Shown piece after piece: positions 61,337-64,000 of a stretch of 64,000 nt of DNA (positions are counted from its first letter, which is position 1; the number at the start of each line of letters is the position of its first letter). The notes under the pieces were generated by a model. It was not told the origin of the DNA and made no database searches. It saw only the letters and a program-made list of their open reading frames with translations. Source of the DNA: Pseudomonas bananamidigenes (lineage in GTDB: Bacteria; Pseudomonadota; Gammaproteobacteria; Pseudomonadales; Pseudomonadaceae); assembly GCF_001679645.1 (NCBI RefSeq), contig NZ_LRUN01000041.1, positions 62,001 through 126,000 of the forward strand. The letters run 5' to 3'. A program made the translations under genes and the position numbers.

Positions 61337-61430
61337 CTGTGGGAGCGAGCCTGCTCGCGAAGAGGCCGTCACATGCAACATCGTGGGTGGCTGACATGCC
61401 GCTTTCGCGAGCAGGCTCGCTCCCACAGGG
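61337..61430. repeat. REP palindrome pair 6
   Basis: TGTGGGAGCGAGCCTGCTCG and CGAGCAGGCTCGCTCCCACA inverted, between the MFS gene and the AraD1-like gene. Confidence 0.9.
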
Positions 61431-61465
61431 ATTGGCGGTGTTTTTGAGGAAAGAGGAGAGGATTT

Positions 61466-62458
61466 ATGCATCTGGTTCAATTCGAATTGAGTAGCGGCGA
61501 GCGCCGTGTCGGGGTGGTCGAGGGTGGTCTGGTGCGCGAGGTGCAGGATGCGCGCACGGTTCGTGATCTCGCACTGGCCGCGATTGAAGCCGGCAGCACC
61601 CTCGCGCAGCAAGTGCAGACCCTGGGCCTCGGCATCAGTCACGATTACCCGCAGTTGCTCAAAGACCTGCGCATCCTGCCGCCGCTGGACCACCCGGACC
61701 CTGCGCACCTGCTGGTCAGCGGCACCGGCCTCACGCACCTCGGCAGCGCCTCGGCCCGGGACAAGATGCATCAGCAGGCCGGCGACGAAGCGGCGATGAC
61801 CGATACCATGCGCATCTTCAAGTGGGGCGTAGAGGGCGGCAAGCCGGCGGTGGGACAGGCCGGGGTGCAGCCGGAGTGGTTCTACAAGGGCGACGGCAGC
61901 ATCGTCGTGCGCCCCGGTCAGTCGTTCCCGCTGCCGCCGTTTGCCGAAGACGCCGGCGAAGAGCCGGAGATGGCCGGCCTCTACGTTATCGGCCACGACG
62001 GCAAGCCGTATCGCCTCGGGTTCGCGGTGGGCAACGAGTTCTCCGATCACGTCATGGAGCGCAAGAATTACCTGTACCTCGCTCACTCAAAACTGCGCAG
62101 TTGCAGTTACGGCCCGGAACTGCGCGTCGGCGAATTGCCGCAACATCTGGCCGGCACCAGCCGCATCCTGCGTAACGGTGAAGTGCTGTGGCAGAACGAG
62201 TTTCTCAGCGGTGAGGCCAACATGTGCCACAGCCTGGCGAACCTTGAATACCACCACTTCAAGTACAGCCAGTTCCTGCGTCCGGGTGACGTGCATATTC
62301 ACTTTTTCGGCACCGCGACACTGTCGTTCGCCGATGGCATCCGCACTCAGCCGGGCGATGTGTTCGAGATCAGCCAGGCCGAATTCGGCGCGCCGCTGGT
62401 CAATGGCATCGCCCCGGTTGGAGCCGTTTTTCAACCGGACAGCATCGGCACCCTTTAA
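61466..62458 (+). CDS. AraD1-like FAH-fold protein (2-keto-3-deoxy-pentonate pathway)
   Basis: 330 residues of the AraD1/GguC group: MHLVQFELSSGERRVGVVEG, LLVSGTGLTHLGSASARDKM, AGLYVIGHDGKPYRLGFAVG, NEFSDHVMERKNYLYLAHSK and HIHFFGTATLSFADG. The group is distantly related to fumarylacetoacetate hydrolases and is linked to dehydration of 2-keto-3-deoxy-L-arabonate to 2-oxoglutarate semialdehyde. Its place between the dehydratase/transporter and a semialdehyde dehydrogenase fits that step exactly. GAGGAGAGG precedes the ATG. The dehydrogenase begins nine bases after its stop. Confidence 0.87.
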   Translation: MHLVQFELSSGERRVGVVEGGLVREVQDARTVRDLALAAIEAGSTLAQQVQTLGLGISHDYPQLLKDLRILPPLDHPDPAHLLVSGTGLTHLGSASARDKMHQQAGDEAAMTDTMRIFKWGVEGGKPAVGQAGVQPEWFYKGDGSIVVRPGQSFPLPPFAEDAGEEPEMAGLYVIGHDGKPYRLGFAVGNEFSDHVMERKNYLYLAHSKLRSCSYGPELRVGELPQHLAGTSRILRNGEVLWQNEFLSGEANMCHSLANLEYHHFKYSQFLRPGDVHIHFFGTATLSFADGIRTQPGDVFEISQAEFGAPLVNGIAPVGAVFQPDSIGTL

Positions 62459-62467
62459 GGAGATCCC

Positions 62468-64000
62468 ATGACTCAGATTCTCGGTCACAACTACATCGGC
62501 GGTCGTCGCAGCGCGGCGGGCAGCGTCAAGTTGCACAGCATCGACGCGACGACGGGCGAATCCTTGCCTCACGATTTCATTCAGGCGACGCAGGAGGAAG
62601 TGGACGCCGCTGCCAAAGCCGCCGCTTCTGCCTACCCGGCCTATCGCAGCTTGAGCGCCGAACGACGTGCGCAGTTTCTTGATGCCATCGCCGATGAACT
62701 GGATGCGCTGGGCGATGATTTCGTTGCCGTGGTTTGCCGCGAAACCGCGCTGCCTGCCGCACGGATTCAGGGTGAGCGCGGTCGCACCAGCGGCCAGATG
62801 CGGCTGTTCGCCAAAGTCCTGCGGCGTGGTGACTTCTATGGGGCGCGAATCGATCTGCCGCTGCCGGATCGTCAACCGTTGCCGCGTCCCGATCTGCGCC
62901 AGTACCGCATCGGCCTCGGCCCGGTGGCGGTGTTCGGTGCGAGCAACTTTCCGCTCGCATTCTCCACTGCCGGCGGCGACACCGCATCAGCGCTGGCCGC
63001 CGGTTGCCCGGTGGTGTTCAAGGCCCATAGCGGCCATATGGCCACGGCTGAACTCGTGGCTGATGCGGTGATTCGGGCGGCGGAGAAAACCGCGATGCCG
63101 AACGGCGTATTCAACATGGTCTATGGCGGTGGAGTGGGTGAGTGGCTGGTCAAGCATCCGGCGATTCAGGCCGTGGGTTTCACGGGTTCACTGAAAGGGG
63201 GGCGCGCACTGTGCGACATGGCCGCCGCGCGTGCGCAGCCAATTCCGGTGTTCGCCGAGATGTCGAGCATCAACCCGGTGATCGTGCTGCCCCAGGCCCT
63301 GACCGTGCGTTCGGAAACCGTTGCTCGCGATCTTACGGCTTCAGTGGTGCAGGGTTGCGGTCAGTTCTGTACCAACCCGGGCCTGGTGATCGGCATCCGC
63401 TCGCCGCAGTTCACGGCGTTCGTCGAGCAGGTCGCCGCGTTGATCGGCGATCAACCGGCGCAAACCATGCTCAACGCCGGGACGCTCGGCAGCTACGGCA
63501 AGGGCCTGGAAAAACTGTCGGCGCACGCCGGCATCGAGCACCTGGCCGGCAACCCGCAGCAGGGCAATCAGGCGCAGCCGCAATTGTTCAAGGCAGATGT
63601 CAGCCTGTTGATCAATGGCGATGAAGTGCTGCAGGAGGAAGTGTTCGGCCCGACCACGGTGATCGTCGAGGTGACCGACAAGGCGCAACTCAGTGCAGCG
63701 CTGCATGGACTGCATGGACAACTCACGGCAACCATCATTGGTGAACAGGCCGACTTCGAACGCTTCCCGGAGTTGACACCGTTGCTTGAACAGAAGGTCG
63801 GTCGGATCCTGCTCAACGGTTACCCGACCGGTGTCGAGGTCTGTGATTCGATGGTTCACGGCGGGCCGTATCCGGCGACCTCCGATGCCCGCGGCACGTC
63901 GGTCGGTACCCTGGCGATCGATCGTTTCCTGCGTCCGGTATGCTTCCAGAACTACCCCGACAGCCTGCTGCCGGACCCGCTGAAAAATGCCAACCCGTTG
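62468..64000 (+). CDS. 2-oxoglutarate semialdehyde dehydrogenase-type ALDH (runs off right edge)
   Basis: 511 codons read, with no stop before the window end; family members are about 525 residues, so only the extreme C-terminus is missing. ALDH motifs: VFGASNFPLAFSTAGGDTAS, VVFKAHSGH, GFTGSLKGG, FAEMSSINPV (Glu) and QGCGQFCTNPG with the nucleophile Cys. The ASNFPLAFS and GQFCTNPG forms identify the alpha-ketoglutarate-semialdehyde dehydrogenase class. It completes the oxidative pentonate route to 2-oxoglutarate. AAGGAG precedes ATG 62468. Confidence 0.9.
   Translation, partial: MTQILGHNYIGGRRSAAGSVKLHSIDATTGESLPHDFIQATQEEVDAAAKAAASAYPAYRSLSAERRAQFLDAIADELDALGDDFVAVVCRETALPAARIQGERGRTSGQMRLFAKVLRRGDFYGARIDLPLPDRQPLPRPDLRQYRIGLGPVAVFGASNFPLAFSTAGGDTASALAAGCPVVFKAHSGHMATAELVADAVIRAAEKTAMPNGVFNMVYGGGVGEWLVKHPAIQAVGFTGSLKGGRALCDMAAARAQPIPVFAEMSSINPVIVLPQALTVRSETVARDLTASVVQGCGQFCTNPGLVIGIRSPQFTAFVEQVAALIGDQPAQTMLNAGTLGSYGKGLEKLSAHAGIEHLAGNPQQGNQAQPQLFKADVSLLINGDEVLQEEVFGPTTVIVEVTDKAQLSAALHGLHGQLTATIIGEQADFERFPELTPLLEQKVGRILLNGYPTGVEVCDSMVHGGPYPATSDARGTSVGTLAIDRFLRPVCFQNYPDSLLPDPLKNANPL

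Overview
The window reads as a chromosomal segment of a fluorescent Pseudomonas (P. fluorescens group). The reasons are the high-GC codon use, the dispersed REP palindromes with the core GTGGGAGCGAGC, a RibB with a degenerate GTP-cyclohydrolase tail, and many families typical of that group. No rRNA, tRNA, CRISPR array, prophage or intact insertion sequence was seen.

Layout. 1-4.2 kb: a minus-strand catabolic set (flavin monooxygenase, RidA, DUF1028, ArgE-like deacetylase, NCS1 permease cut by the window edge). 4.4-5.9 kb: haloperoxidase-like hydrolase divergent from an HxlR regulator. 6.1-18 kb: a two-partner secretion locus (TpsB plus a 2834-residue TpsA of FhaB/CdiA type) with an adjacent immunity candidate, followed by two orphan toxin tails, each with its own small immunity-like gene. 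18.2-21.5 kb: LLM monooxygenase, flavin reductase and NCS1 permease. 21.8-28.9 kb: polyamine-type binding protein, TerC protein, DyP peroxidase, amidase, AraC regulator and SBF-like transporter. 29.3-32.6 kb: a compact cluster of a homospermidine-synthase-like enzyme, two paralogous ferritin-like diiron proteins, a small membrane protein and a rubredoxin. 32.6-36.1 kb: a frameshifted LuxR-type response regulator, a hybrid kinase, a lipoprotein and an exported tandem-repeat protein. 36.6-41.7 kb: CBS/CGL transsulfuration pair, Ppx/GppA-like protein, ParD-like protein with methionine aminopeptidase. 41.9-53 kb: ABC transporter, RibB, DUF1330 protein, and a seven-gene operon (DUF1185, hydrolase, aldehyde dehydrogenase, flavin reductase, carboxymuconolactone decarboxylase-like, GntR, Nudix). 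53.4-56.9 kb: YCF48-like protein with an MMPL/RND exporter. 57.2-64 kb: pentonate-type sugar-acid catabolism (GntR, IlvD/Edd dehydratase, MFS, AraD1-like protein, and a semialdehyde dehydrogenase cut by the right edge).

How genes work together. A 15-bp motif, TGGWATACCRTAATA, occurs five times, always before genes of the 18-21 kb and 42-53 kb loci. It ties an NCS1 permease, an ABC importer, an LLM monooxygenase, two near-identical flavin reductases, a flavin-precursor enzyme and downstream hydrolase/dehydrogenase genes into one probable regulon. The FCD-type GntR protein at 48.2-49.0 kb is the likely regulator. This looks like an undescribed flavin-dependent catabolic pathway split over two loci. 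The other strong candidate for new biology is the 29.3-32.6 kb cluster, where rubredoxin could feed electrons to a pair of diiron enzymes acting with a polyamine-forming dehydrogenase. Two reading-frame lesions were read directly: one in the response regulator and one in an orphan toxin tail.
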